A stretch of DNA of 39,160 nt from JANFXS01 sp022791155. GTDB lineage: Bacteria; Bacillota; Clostridia; Lachnospirales; Anaerotignaceae. Location of the stretch: the NCBI GenBank assembly GCA_949743895.1, contig CATJUX010000059.1, positions 1 to 39,160 on the forward strand, read 5' to 3'. This document shows, one piece after another, positions 8,559 through 16,264 of this stretch (its first letter is position 1; each line of letters opens with the position of its first letter). Both the position numbers and the translations under genes were made by a program. The notes beneath the pieces are model-generated. The model saw nothing but the letters and a program-made list of their open reading frames with translations. It searched no databases and was not told the DNA's origin.

Positions 8559-8587
8559 ATAATATCACACTTGACAGGTAGTGTCAA
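8559..8587 (-). promoter_or_regulatory. Strong sigma-A promoter of the csp gene
   Basis: On the minus strand, a perfect TTGACA (8582-8587) and TATTAT (8559-8564) have a 17-nt spacer. An imperfect dyad, TGTGA-N14-TCACA, overlaps the -10 region. Confidence 0.72.
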
Positions 8588-8625
8588 CAAAAATATTCTC
8601 AATTATGGTTAAAATTAACATACAA

Positions 8626-9090
8626 TTATGCTTTATATCCAACATCTTCCTTCAAATTGCCCGATATAATTGCTGTTCTTGCCAATTCATCGCACTTTTC
8701 GTTCTCAACATTGTCGGCATGGCCCTTAACCCAAACAAATTTCACGCTGTGAAACCTCAAAAGGGCAAGAAGCCTTTTCCAAAGATCAATGTTCAGCGCC
8801 TTTTCCTTTGAGCTTTTTTTCCAGCCGTTTTTTTCCCATTTTTCGGCCCAACCCTTTTCAACGGCATCCACAACATATTTAGAATCGCTGAAAAGAGTCA
8901 CTTCACATTTCTCTTTAAGCGCCTCAAGCCCCTTTATGACAGCCATAATTTCCATGCGGTTGTTTGTTGTCAAAACAAAGCCCTCTGAAATCTCACGCCT
9001 GTGCCCCTTATACAAAAGAACAACTCCATATCCGCCCTTCCCAGGATTGCCAGAACACGCTCCATCGGTGTAAATGTCAACTTTTTTCAT
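8626..9090 (-). CDS. rnhA: Ribonuclease HI
   Basis: 154 residues, the classic single-domain RNase HI. Catalytic residues are in place: D9 (Y-T-D-G-A), E47 (N-N-R-M-E), D69 (F-S-D-S) and D134 (E-K-C-D-E-L-A), with H124 in the V-K-G-H-A-D-N loop. The basic protrusion W-E-K-N-G-W-K-K is also present. It cleaves RNA in RNA-DNA hybrids using Mg ions. The ATG overlaps the ispD stop by 4 bp (ATGA), so translation is coupled. It is the last gene of the carD operon. A second, unrelated RNase H (rnhB) lies at 20082-20867. Confidence 0.96.
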   Translation of the reverse strand: MKKVDIYTDGACSGNPGKGGYGVVLLYKGHRREISEGFVLTTNNRMEIMAVIKGLEALKEKCEVTLFSDSKYVVDAVEKGWAEKWEKNGWKKSSKEKALNIDLWKRLLALLRFHSVKFVWVKGHADNVENEKCDELARTAIISGNLKEDVGYKA

Positions 9091-9773
9091 ATATTCTCTT
9101 CCCTCAACATGGCTTCTCCAAAAATTAAGTCTTCCAAAGTTGTGATTTTTATGTTCCTATAGCTTCCCTTAACAATGCTCACATTATATCCGGCAAGCTC
9201 CATAACCATGGCGTCGTCTGTGACGGCTGTGCCTTCTTTCAAACATGCATAAGCCTTTTTTATTGCCCTGAAATTAAATCCCTGAGGCGTCTGCATTGCC
9301 CAAAGAGAGCTTCTTTCCGGCGTTGAAACAACCATATTTTCATTTGAACATATCTTTATTGTGTCTTTAACAGGAACAGCCAAAACACACGCCCCCGTTT
9401 CAGCAGTTTTGTTTATGACACTGACAATTTCATTTTCGGTCACAAACGGTCTAACACCATCGTGTATAAGAACAATTTCAACATCATCGCTCAACGCCAA
9501 AAGGCCATTTTGCACAGATTCCGTTCTCTCATTCCCTCCACGGCAAACAACAGTTTTTTTCCACTTATATTTTTTTGAAATATCTTCACAAAGCTTCAAA
9601 TCGCTTTCAGAAACAACAACAACAATTTCGCCAATCAAATTTGTCTTTTCAAATTTTTCAACAGTTCGTGCTATGATCTCAACGCCGCCAACCGTCAAAA
9701 ACTGTTTTGCAATGTCCGTTCCCATGCGTGTTCCCCGGCCTGCTGCCACAATCACGGCTCCACATGCAACCAT
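9087..9773 (-). CDS. ispD: 2-C-methyl-D-erythritol 4-phosphate cytidylyltransferase
   Basis: 228 residues. IspD transfers CMP from CTP to methylerythritol phosphate in the non-mevalonate isoprenoid pathway. Visible motifs are the nucleotide-binding A-A-G-R-G-T-R-M-G with K-Q-F-L, the H-D-G-V-R-P-F block, V-P-V-K-D-T-I-K, and T-P-Q-G-F followed by V-T-D-D-A near the C-terminus. Start ATG with AGGTG upstream. It sits between the PIN-TRAM gene and rnhA, an order common in Firmicutes, where ispF often follows; no ispF is present here. Confidence 0.95.
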   Translation of the reverse strand: MVACGAVIVAAGRGTRMGTDIAKQFLTVGGVEIIARTVEKFEKTNLIGEIVVVVSESDLKLCEDISKKYKWKKTVVCRGGNERTESVQNGLLALSDDVEIVLIHDGVRPFVTENEIVSVINKTAETGACVLAVPVKDTIKICSNENMVVSTPERSSLWAMQTPQGFNFRAIKKAYACLKEGTAVTDDAMVMELAGYNVSIVKGSYRNIKITTLEDLIFGEAMLREENI

Positions 9774-9838
9774 TTTTCAAACACCTCACAAAAAACGAAA
9801 ATATGACCAATGTCAATTTATGTCTCAAAAAAAATATT

Positions 9839-10909
9839 TCAGTCTTTTTTCTTTGTAAATATCATTCTTCCGGCTGCTGTCTGCAAAACGCTTGTCACAA
9901 CAACATTTATCAGCTCCCCAATATATTTGTTGCCGCCCTCAACAACAATCATTGTTCCATCGTTCAAATATGCAACGCCCTGTCCCTGTTCCTTTCCAGA
10001 CTTTATGACAGTGACTTGCATCTCCTCTCCCGGAAGGACAACCGGCTTTATGGCATTGCTCAGTTCGTTTATATTGAGCACGCGAACACCTTGAAATTCT
10101 GCAACTTTGTTCAAATTAAAATCATTTGTGACAACAAAAGCATCAATTTTTTCAGCCATTTTCAAAAGCTTGCTGTCAACTTCAAGAACTTCTTTTGTGG
10201 AAAAATCAACAATCTCCACGTTAACAGCCGTTTGTTTTTGAATTTCATTCAATATGTCAAGGCCGCGGCGGCCCCTGTTCCTTTTCAGAGAATCAGCCGA
10301 ATCGGCTATATGCCTAAGCTCCTCAAGCACAAAGTTCGGAATTATAATTTTTCCTTCAATGAAACCTGTTTTCAATATGTCAAGTATGCGCCCGTCAATT
10401 ATAACACTTGTGTCAAGAATTTTTGGCCTTCCGCTTGTGCTGTTTTTGATTTTGACGTTTTCCCTCAGTCCCTCAACAATGCTTCCAATTCCGCCAATTT
10501 CATCTTTCTTCCGCCTTGCCACCTTAAATCCCAAATATCCAAATGTTATGTTGAGAAGCACTGTAATGCTCGTTCCTATAAAGCCATAGCCGCTCACAGC
10601 CATGCCAATCAAGTTGGCTATGGCAAGTCCCATCACAATTCCAAAAAAACATGTCAGCAGATCTTTAATGCTCATTTTGACAAGTTTTGTTTCAGCTTTT
10701 TCCATTTGGGCCAATATGGCGCTGCTTATCATGTGAGCAAACACAAAAAAGAAAATTATGCCAAAGACAACTCCTGCAATCAAACATGCATATTGCGGAA
10801 CAATCTCCTTAAGTTTTATGGCATTACCCATATAAATCAAATTAAACAAGAAGCAACACAAAGCAGTAAATGCCATAGTCAAAATAAATTCTATTCCCCG
10901 TTTAAGCAC
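9839..10909 (-). CDS. yacL: Membrane PIN-TRAM domain protein (YacL-like)
   Basis: 356 residues from a GTG at 10907-10909, chosen because GGAGG lies 7 nt before it; the frame stays open to 10954, but that start has no RBS. Four hydrophobic segments fill roughly the first 130 residues. They are followed by a PIN nuclease domain opening with L-D-T-S-V-I-I-D-G-R-I, further acidic residues (V-L-E-E-L, R-R-G-L-D), and V-T-N-D-F-N-L-N-K. A TRAM RNA-binding domain closes the protein (P-G-E-E-M near its start). YacL-type proteins are membrane-anchored and assumed to act on RNA; the target is unknown. Gene order carD-yacL-ispD matches Bacillus and Clostridia. Confidence 0.93.
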   Translation of the reverse strand: MLKRGIEFILTMAFTALCCFLFNLIYMGNAIKLKEIVPQYACLIAGVVFGIIFFFVFAHMISSAILAQMEKAETKLVKMSIKDLLTCFFGIVMGLAIANLIGMAVSGYGFIGTSITVLLNITFGYLGFKVARRKKDEIGGIGSIVEGLRENVKIKNSTSGRPKILDTSVIIDGRILDILKTGFIEGKIIIPNFVLEELRHIADSADSLKRNRGRRGLDILNEIQKQTAVNVEIVDFSTKEVLEVDSKLLKMAEKIDAFVVTNDFNLNKVAEFQGVRVLNINELSNAIKPVVLPGEEMQVTVIKSGKEQGQGVAYLNDGTMIVVEGGNKYIGELINVVVTSVLQTAAGRMIFTKKKD

Positions 10910-11088
10910 TGCCAATCCTCCCTCAAAAGCCAAGTTCATAAATTTTGCAGGCATAAAAACTGATGAAAAACATCAAATTTTTTCAGCCTTAAACGGCCGT
11001 GACAAACAAAGTTTTCTCTCACCGTATGCATAAAACAAGTTAATGGCTATATTGAGTTCATTATAGGCTATTTACCAAAATTTTTCAA

Positions 11089-11553
11089 TTATAAAAGTTT
11101 TTTTGAAAGAAAATCTTCAGCAAATTGAAAATCAATTTCTTTTGCAAAAGCAATTTCGCTCACAACAATTTGTTTTGCGCTGTTGAGCATTTTTTTCTCA
11201 GCGCTGGAAAGGCCCCTTTCCCTCTCTCGGAGCATGAGATTTCTGGCAACCTCAACAACGTCGCAGAGACGGCCCCCTTTGATTTTTTCAAGGTTTTCTT
11301 TATAACGCACATTCCAGTTTGTCTGTATTGTCACAGGCATGTTTGAAACTGTTTCCAATGCATTTATAATTGTGCTTTCGTCTGAAACAGGTCGAACTCC
11401 AATTTTGTCTGTTTTTGAAGCTGCAACTTTAATTTTCAAGTTCCCCTTAGGGATTTTGATTATATAATGACTTTCAACCCCCGCTTTTTCAATGTCAGAC
11501 ACAACACCGGCTCCATACATTGGGTATACAATTCTGTCTCCAACCTTAAACAA
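11089..11553 (-). CDS. CarD/CdnL-family RNA polymerase-binding regulator
   Basis: 154 residues. The N-terminal Tudor-like RNA-polymerase interaction domain starts M-F-K-V-G-D-R-I-V-Y-P and contains Y-G-A-G-V-V. The C-terminal helical DNA-binding domain includes the R-E-R-E-R-G-L-S region. CarD proteins bind the RNAP beta subunit and stabilise open complexes, mostly at rRNA and housekeeping promoters. The start codon is TTG at 11551-11553, just behind a G-rich SD-like stretch; family members begin M-F-K-x-G-D, which fits. It is the first gene of carD-yacL-ispD-rnhA. A perfect-consensus promoter sits about 130 nt upstream, leaving an AU-rich leader that contains a tandem AAGCGGCTT. Confidence 0.93.
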   Translation of the reverse strand: MFKVGDRIVYPMYGAGVVSDIEKAGVESHYIIKIPKGNLKIKVAASKTDKIGVRPVSDESTIINALETVSNMPVTIQTNWNVRYKENLEKIKGGRLCDVVEVARNLMLRERERGLSSAEKKMLNSAKQIVVSEIAFAKEIDFQFAEDFLSKKLL

Positions 11554-11686
11554 CTAAACCACGCCCCTCTCACCAAAAGATATATCTCCCTACAAACTTC
11601 TTTGAAAGCCGCTTTAAGCCGCTTTTTTTACATATATTGCATTATTATTATAACAAAAAATAAAAATAAATAAAAGTAAATTTTTT

Positions 11687-11715
11687 ATTATACTAATTTT
11701 AATCATATATGTCAA
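11687..11715 (-). promoter_or_regulatory. Perfect-consensus sigma-A promoter of the carD operon
   Basis: On the minus strand, TTGACA (11710-11715) and TATAAT (11687-11692) are separated by exactly 17 nt, with no mismatch to consensus. Transcription would begin near 11680, giving a leader of about 125 nt. Confidence 0.82.
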
Positions 11716-11780
11716 TGTTATATATTGCCATATATCAAAATAAAAATTCATTGTTTTTTAACTAAACCATGCAAGGCATA

Positions 11781-11809
11781 TTGACATAACGGCTGAAAAA
11801 TGATAGATT
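11781..11809 (+). promoter_or_regulatory. Predicted sigma-A promoter of degV
   Basis: TTGACA (11781-11786) and TAGATT (11804-11809) with a 17-nt spacer, 67 nt before the start codon. It is divergent from the carD promoter; the interval 11554-11876 holds both promoters and no gene. Confidence 0.6.
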
Positions 11810-11876
11810 ATTGTAATAATAAAACATAGTTTTAAAAACGACAATTCGCTGTATCAACATTGTAAGGAGGCGTCAT

Positions 11877-12764
11877 ATGCGGACATTTCAAATTTTCAGC
11901 GATGGGGCCAGCGACATTCCCCTTGAAACAGCTCAAAAAAACAACATTGGCATAATTCCGTTTTATGTTTCAATTGGAAACGAAAAATATCAAAAAGAAC
12001 TTTTTGAGCTCACATTGAATGAGTATTACGACGCATTCATAAACAAAAACATGTTTCCAAAAACATCGTTGCCGTCAGTTCAGGATTATATCGATGCATT
12101 CACACCTGCTCTTGAAAGCGGGGCTGACGTGCTTTGCTTCACAATCACAAACACGCTCAGCGGCTCTGTTCAATCGGCTCATGCTGCGCGCGAAATTCTT
12201 GAAGAAAAATATAAAGACTCAAAAATATATGTGCTCAATTCAATGCTTGCAACAGGGGCTCAAGACTTGCTTGTGAGCGAGGCTGTCAGAATGAGAGACA
12301 ATGGCCTTGACGCACGCGAAGCATACAATTTCTGCCTCCGGTTAATACCAACTGGCCGCATAATGTTCATGGTTGGCGGACTTTCTCATTTGCAAAAAGG
12401 CGGAAGAATAGGGAAGCTTGTTTCTCTTTCAGGCGGAATACTGAAAATTAAGCCTCTAATTGAGCTTAAAAATGGAGAGATCAACATTGCTGGCGTTTCA
12501 AGAAGCCGCAAAAATGGAATAAAAAAACTGGCCGAGATAACATTGGATTATTTCAATAAAAACACACAAAACCCTGAAGACTATTCTTTTAAAATCGGAT
12601 ATACAAACACGCCTGAAGAAGTCCCAATTTTTGAAAACGAAATAAAATCCATTTTGCCAAACGCCAAATTTGAAAATTGCTTTCTAATTGGCGCCACAAT
12701 CTCATCACACACAGGCCCCGGAACATTGGGTGTTTGTTTCATAAAAAAATATGATAAGCTGTAA
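11877..12764 (+). CDS. DegV family fatty-acid-binding protein
   Basis: 295 residues, full length. Family signatures: F-S-D-G-A-S-D-I-P near the N-terminus, the T-S-L-P-S segment (residues about 63-67) that lines the lipid site, T-I-T-N-T-L-S-G-S-V-Q-S-A, and G-G-L-S-H-L-Q-K-G-G-R-I. The C-terminus ends with H-T-G-P-G-T-L-G. DegV (FakB-type) proteins hold a fatty acid in the cytoplasm and present it to the kinase FakA for phosphorylation before phospholipid synthesis. No fakA is seen in the window. The ATG has a TAAGGAGG site. It is monocistronic, with its own promoter and a perfect terminator directly at the stop codon. Confidence 0.93.
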   Translation: MRTFQIFSDGASDIPLETAQKNNIGIIPFYVSIGNEKYQKELFELTLNEYYDAFINKNMFPKTSLPSVQDYIDAFTPALESGADVLCFTITNTLSGSVQSAHAAREILEEKYKDSKIYVLNSMLATGAQDLLVSEAVRMRDNGLDAREAYNFCLRLIPTGRIMFMVGGLSHLQKGGRIGKLVSLSGGILKIKPLIELKNGEINIAGVSRSRKNGIKKLAEITLDYFNKNTQNPEDYSFKIGYTNTPEEVPIFENEIKSILPNAKFENCFLIGATISSHTGPGTLGVCFIKKYDKL

Positions 12765-12791
12765 ATAGCTGTTTTGAACAGCTATTTTTTT
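12764..12791 (+). terminator. Intrinsic terminator of degV
   Basis: AATAGCTGTT, a 3-nt loop and the exact complement AACAGCTATT form a perfect 10-bp stem, followed by a T7 run (12785-12791). The stem begins on the last base of the stop codon. Confidence 0.93.
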
Positions 12792-12946
12792 ATGCTGTGA
12801 AGCAAAAACATGAAAGTTCAACCCCACTGTCAAAAATGTTTAGCCATGCACAAATTTTTCAACAAGGCAAAAATCATCACAAACACACGTTTTTGTCATT
12901 TTGTGCATACAAAAAAGGGCGCTTTTCACACAAGCACCCTTGTCAT

Positions 12947-14494
12947 TCATTCTGCTGTTTCAAGCACCATATATATGAAATAATTTTTGTCTTTCCATGC
13001 CAAACTGTTGTCAATTGATTGAAAAACAGCTATGTAATATTCGCCCTGTTCAAGATATTTTTTGTTGGCAATCATAAAAACATTGCCCTTTTCATCCGAA
13101 AACATGCTTCCAAGCATATATGGCTGATCAACCGATTTGTTTATTGTAAATATAAACGACTCTTTGACCTTTGCGTCAGCCGCGGCATCATTTGAAGCTT
13201 CAAAAAGCGCCCCTCCAGTGATTGTTGCATACACAGGAACGGGAACATAAAATCTGTAAAAGTCCATATCATCATATTCCTCAAATGTGCCAATAAATGT
13301 GTCGCCGCTGTCAATATAATTCAGGCTGTAACCCATGTCACTTTCAGATTCTTCCCAAAGTTTTTCGCCAAGCTTCGCATTATATTCAAGAGATCTCTTA
13401 AACTCTTTCTCAAAAACAGCTTCATAAGGGATTCTGCTGGCATTTTCAAGGCCATCTGTGACACGGTTGATTGGAACAGCCAAATTCAAGTTCTGCCCGT
13501 TTTGTATTGTGGCACTTGTTATTCCAATGACCTGAGCATATTCGTTCAGCAGCGCCCCTCCGCTGCTTCCTGAAGAAATTGGCGCCGAAATTTGAATATA
13601 CAAATTGCCGCTGTCGCCAATGCGCTGCTTGTTGCTTACAATTCCATCAGTTATAGAATTTTGCAATCCCTGAGGGCTCCCTATTGCATAAATTTTGTCG
13701 CCGTTTTCAACATATTCAGAATTTGACGTTTCAAGAAACGGAAAAGCCACTTTTTCGCCCAAGTCATTTGTTTTTGGCAAAATCTCCAAAACAGCCACAT
13801 CTTCTTCTTTGTTATAATATAATATGTTTTCAACTTTATGCTGGCTTCCGTCTGTCAATGTGACAACAGCCGATGTTGTGTTTTCAATGACGTGATAATT
13901 TGTCACGGCAATTCCGTTTGGATCGATAAAAAATCCGCTTCCTGTTCCTGTCAGCGTTTCACCTTGAAAAACTTCCATATAAAACACAGCTCCTGAGGCT
14001 TTTTTGGAAATTTCATTTGGCGTCATGGCATGTTTAACATTTTTGTTTCCTGTTATTATAGATATTGTGTCACAATCCACATTAGATTTCCACAATATTT
14101 CAAAATTCAGGGCTTCCAAAACATGCCTGATTGGTATGTAAATTCTTCCGTCGGCATTGATTGAGGCTGTTGTGTCCATCAGCACAGTTCCATTTGAGGT
14201 TTTCAACTCGTTGGAGCCCAATTTGATTTCCACATCGCCATTTTCAGAATGAACTTTGGCTGTTTGTGAACTCTCATCCCAAACCACACTGCAGCCACAT
14301 GCCTCAAGTATATATCGCATTGGAATTTGCATGCGCCTGTGTTCATCGTTGTATGGCTTTCCATATTCAGCGGGAATGTCAATGCTTTCTCCGTCAACCA
14401 AAATTTTTATCTCTTTGTCAGCTGCAAATATATTAAAAGGCAAAAACGCCATAACGCTTATTGCCGTTATAACCGCGATCAAAAATTTCTTCAT
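12947..14494 (-). CDS. Exported trypsin-like protease with copper-amine-oxidase-N and PPC-like domains
   Basis: 515 residues. A signal peptide covers residues 1-24 (K-K-F then a hydrophobic core ending F-A-A). Residues about 30-150 hold two copper amine oxidase N-terminal-like repeats, recognisable by Q-I-P-M-R-Y-I-L-E-A and Y-I-P-I-R-H-V-L-E-A-L; in Clostridia these are cell-wall or substrate-binding modules. A chymotrypsin-fold protease follows (about 165-350) with an intact triad: H201 in T-N-Y-H-V-I-E, D232 in E-E-D-V-A-V-L, and S311 in G-S-S-G-G-A. Instead of the PDZ domains of HtrA, the C-terminal part (about 385-510) resembles a PPC domain (G-T-F-E-E-Y-D-D-M-D-F-Y-R-F and Y-Y-I-A-V-F). 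It probably acts outside the membrane in protein quality control or processing. ATG with GGAG; own promoter. Confidence 0.9.
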   Translation of the reverse strand: MKKFLIAVITAISVMAFLPFNIFAADKEIKILVDGESIDIPAEYGKPYNDEHRRMQIPMRYILEACGCSVVWDESSQTAKVHSENGDVEIKLGSNELKTSNGTVLMDTTASINADGRIYIPIRHVLEALNFEILWKSNVDCDTISIITGNKNVKHAMTPNEISKKASGAVFYMEVFQGETLTGTGSGFFIDPNGIAVTNYHVIENTTSAVVTLTDGSQHKVENILYYNKEEDVAVLEILPKTNDLGEKVAFPFLETSNSEYVENGDKIYAIGSPQGLQNSITDGIVSNKQRIGDSGNLYIQISAPISSGSSGGALLNEYAQVIGITSATIQNGQNLNLAVPINRVTDGLENASRIPYEAVFEKEFKRSLEYNAKLGEKLWEESESDMGYSLNYIDSGDTFIGTFEEYDDMDFYRFYVPVPVYATITGGALFEASNDAAADAKVKESFIFTINKSVDQPYMLGSMFSDEKGNVFMIANKKYLEQGEYYIAVFQSIDNSLAWKDKNYFIYMVLETAE

Positions 14495-14526
14495 ATTTTT
14501 CTCCTTAAAATAAAAATGTGTCTCTA

Positions 14527-14555
14527 ATTATATTACCCCAAAAACAATCAGTCAA
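14527..14555 (-). promoter_or_regulatory. Predicted sigma-A promoter of the exported protease
   Basis: On the minus strand, TTGACT (14550-14555) and a perfect TATAAT (14527-14532) are 17 nt apart, about 33 nt ahead of the start codon. Confidence 0.65.
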
Positions 14556-14587
14556 TTAAATATTTATGAATATTCGCGGCATATCTC

Positions 14588-14634
14588 AAAATCAAGCCGA
14601 AACCCCACAGCCACAATCCATGAGATTCCGGCTT
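14588..14634 (-). terminator. Intrinsic terminator of the rnhB-gpsA operon
   Basis: On the minus strand, AAGCCGGAATCTC and GGGGTTTCGGCTT pair over 13 positions (three G-U), with a 15-nt loop and a GATTTT tail. It lies 12 bp after the gpsA stop and just ahead of the protease promoter. Confidence 0.8.
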
Positions 14635-14645
14635 CAATTTGACAT

Positions 14646-15647
14646 CTAATTTTCTATGCTTTCATTCTTTCCAACTCTCATCATAAGCTCCATAACGGCT
14701 TCACGTGCGTTTTTCCCTTCAAAAAGAACTTCATTTATTTTTTTGATTATAGGCATGTCAGCGCCATATTTGACAGAAAGTTCGTATGCTGCTTTTGCTG
14801 TGTTCACGCCCTCAACAACCATGTGAACTTCCTTCAGTGTGTCCTCAAGGCTTTTGCCCTCGCCAAGCATGATTCCAGCGCGCCTGTTTCTTGAATGCAT
14901 GCTTGTGCATGTCACAATCAAGTCGCCAACTCCTGAAAGACCCATGAACGTTTCGGCCTTGCCCCCCATTGCAATTCCAAGGCGGCTGATCTCCACAAGC
15001 CCCCTTGTCATGAGCGCCGCTTTTGTGTTGTCTCCAAAGCCCAGTCCATCGCTCATTCCAGCCGCAAGTGCTATGACGTTTTTGAGCGCCGCGCCCAATT
15101 CCATGCCAATCATGTCATCATTTGTATACAGCCGGAAGTTTTTGTTCATAAACTCATGTTGAATCATTTTTGCAACTTCCATGTCTCTGCATGAAACAGT
15201 GCATGCTGTTGGAATGTCCCTTGCAACTTCCTCAGCATGGCTTGGCCCAACAAGCGTGCAAACACGGCATTGCGGCACGCATTGTTCTATGACTTCTGAA
15301 AGTCTCAAAAGGCTGTGATCCTCAAGGCCCTTGGCCACATTCACAATCACATGGTTTTCATTCAGATATGGCGAAAACTTCTCCATGTTAACTCTCACAA
15401 ATTTTGACGGAACAGCCGATATAATAATGTCGGCATTTTCCACAGCCTTTTGGGGAGACGTTTCAATGCTGATGCTTTCACTGATTTCAACTGATGGCAA
15501 AAATTCACGGTGTTCTCTATATTTTCTTATGGCCTGCGCTTCTTCTTCACGCCATGACCATATTGTAACTTTGTGTCCATATCTGTCAAGCATGACAGCC
15601 AAAGCCGTTCCCCAGCTTCCAGAGCCAACAACCGCCACATTCTTCAT
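14646..15647 (-). CDS. gpsA: Glycerol-3-phosphate dehydrogenase [NAD(P)+]
   Basis: 333 residues. GpsA reduces dihydroxyacetone phosphate to sn-glycerol 3-phosphate for phospholipid synthesis. The N-terminal Rossmann motif is G-S-G-S-W-G-T-A-L-A (from residue 8). Family blocks include N-V-A-K-G-L-E, V-G-P-S-H-A-E-E-V and the substrate-site stretch E-L-G-A-A-L-K-N-V-I-A-L-A-A-G. Further on is G-L-S-G-V-G-D-L-I-V-T-C-T-S. It is the last gene of the operon, 11 bp after plsY. The pairing is functional: plsY acylates the glycerol 3-phosphate made by gpsA. ATG with AGGAGG. Confidence 0.97.
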   Translation of the reverse strand: MKNVAVVGSGSWGTALAVMLDRYGHKVTIWSWREEEAQAIRKYREHREFLPSVEISESISIETSPQKAVENADIIISAVPSKFVRVNMEKFSPYLNENHVIVNVAKGLEDHSLLRLSEVIEQCVPQCRVCTLVGPSHAEEVARDIPTACTVSCRDMEVAKMIQHEFMNKNFRLYTNDDMIGMELGAALKNVIALAAGMSDGLGFGDNTKAALMTRGLVEISRLGIAMGGKAETFMGLSGVGDLIVTCTSMHSRNRRAGIMLGEGKSLEDTLKEVHMVVEGVNTAKAAYELSVKYGADMPIIKKINEVLFEGKNAREAVMELMMRVGKNESIEN

Positions 15648-15658
15648 GTCAAAACCTC

Positions 15659-16264
15659 CTAATTCTTCTTTTTTATAAATTTGTTTTCTGTTCCAGACAT
15701 GAGCCTTCCGGCGTTTGACCTGTGTTTATACAACGCCAAAACGCACATAACTGCCGTAACAGCCGTCATTTCCCATGGTTCTCCAACAACAATGCACGCT
15801 ATGGGAATGGCAATTGAAAACACCATTGAACCAGCCGAAATGGTGTTTGTTGCAACAATTGCCACAATTCCAACAGCGTATGTAATGGCGGCAATAAGAG
15901 GGTTCACAGACACAGCCATTGCCAAAACCATTCCAACAGTGGCTGCAATTCCCTTGCCTCCTCTAAATTTCAAATAGAACGGAAAATCATGGCCAAGAAC
16001 CGCCCCAAAACTTGCATAAACACCAGCCATGGCATTTCCATCAAGCACATTGCAGCAAATGATGAAAGGAACTATTGATTTAAGTATGTCACATATAAAA
16101 GTTATCGCTCCCGCTTTTTTGCCAAGAACTCTCATGGCATTTGTTGTGCCCAAATTGCCGCTTCCGTGCTCTCTTATGTCAACATGCATAAACCGCCCAA
16201 CAAAGTATGCCGATTGTATGCAGCCAACAAAATATCCAACAGCAAGACAAATTATTCTGTACAT
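15659..16264 (-). CDS. plsY: Acyl-phosphate:glycerol-3-phosphate acyltransferase
   Basis: 201 residues with about five membrane segments. PlsY moves the acyl group from acyl phosphate to glycerol 3-phosphate, making lysophosphatidic acid. The conserved cytoplasmic loops are visible: G-S-G-N-L-G-T-T-N-A-M-R-V-L-G-K-K, G-H-D-F-P-F-Y-L-K-F-R-G-G-K-G-I-A, and K-H-R-S-N-A-G-R near the C-terminus. The ATG directly follows the der stop codon with no gap, so translation is probably coupled; the nearest SD-like sequence (AAGGAA) is inside der. Confidence 0.96.
   Translation of the reverse strand: MYRIICLAVGYFVGCIQSAYFVGRFMHVDIREHGSGNLGTTNAMRVLGKKAGAITFICDILKSIVPFIICCNVLDGNAMAGVYASFGAVLGHDFPFYLKFRGGKGIAATVGMVLAMAVSVNPLIAAITYAVGIVAIVATNTISAGSMVFSIAIPIACIVVGEPWEMTAVTAVMCVLALYKHRSNAGRLMSGTENKFIKKKN

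Noticed and set aside
8547..8570. TGTGA-N14-TCACA dyad over the csp promoter as a CRP site
   Set aside because: The spacing is 14 nt rather than 6, so it does not fit a CRP box. It may be chance.
9707..10963. Long plus-strand frame (418 aa)
   Set aside because: It is antisense to ispD and the PIN-TRAM gene, which carry clear family motifs. Its composition is that of an antisense shadow and it has no ribosome binding site.
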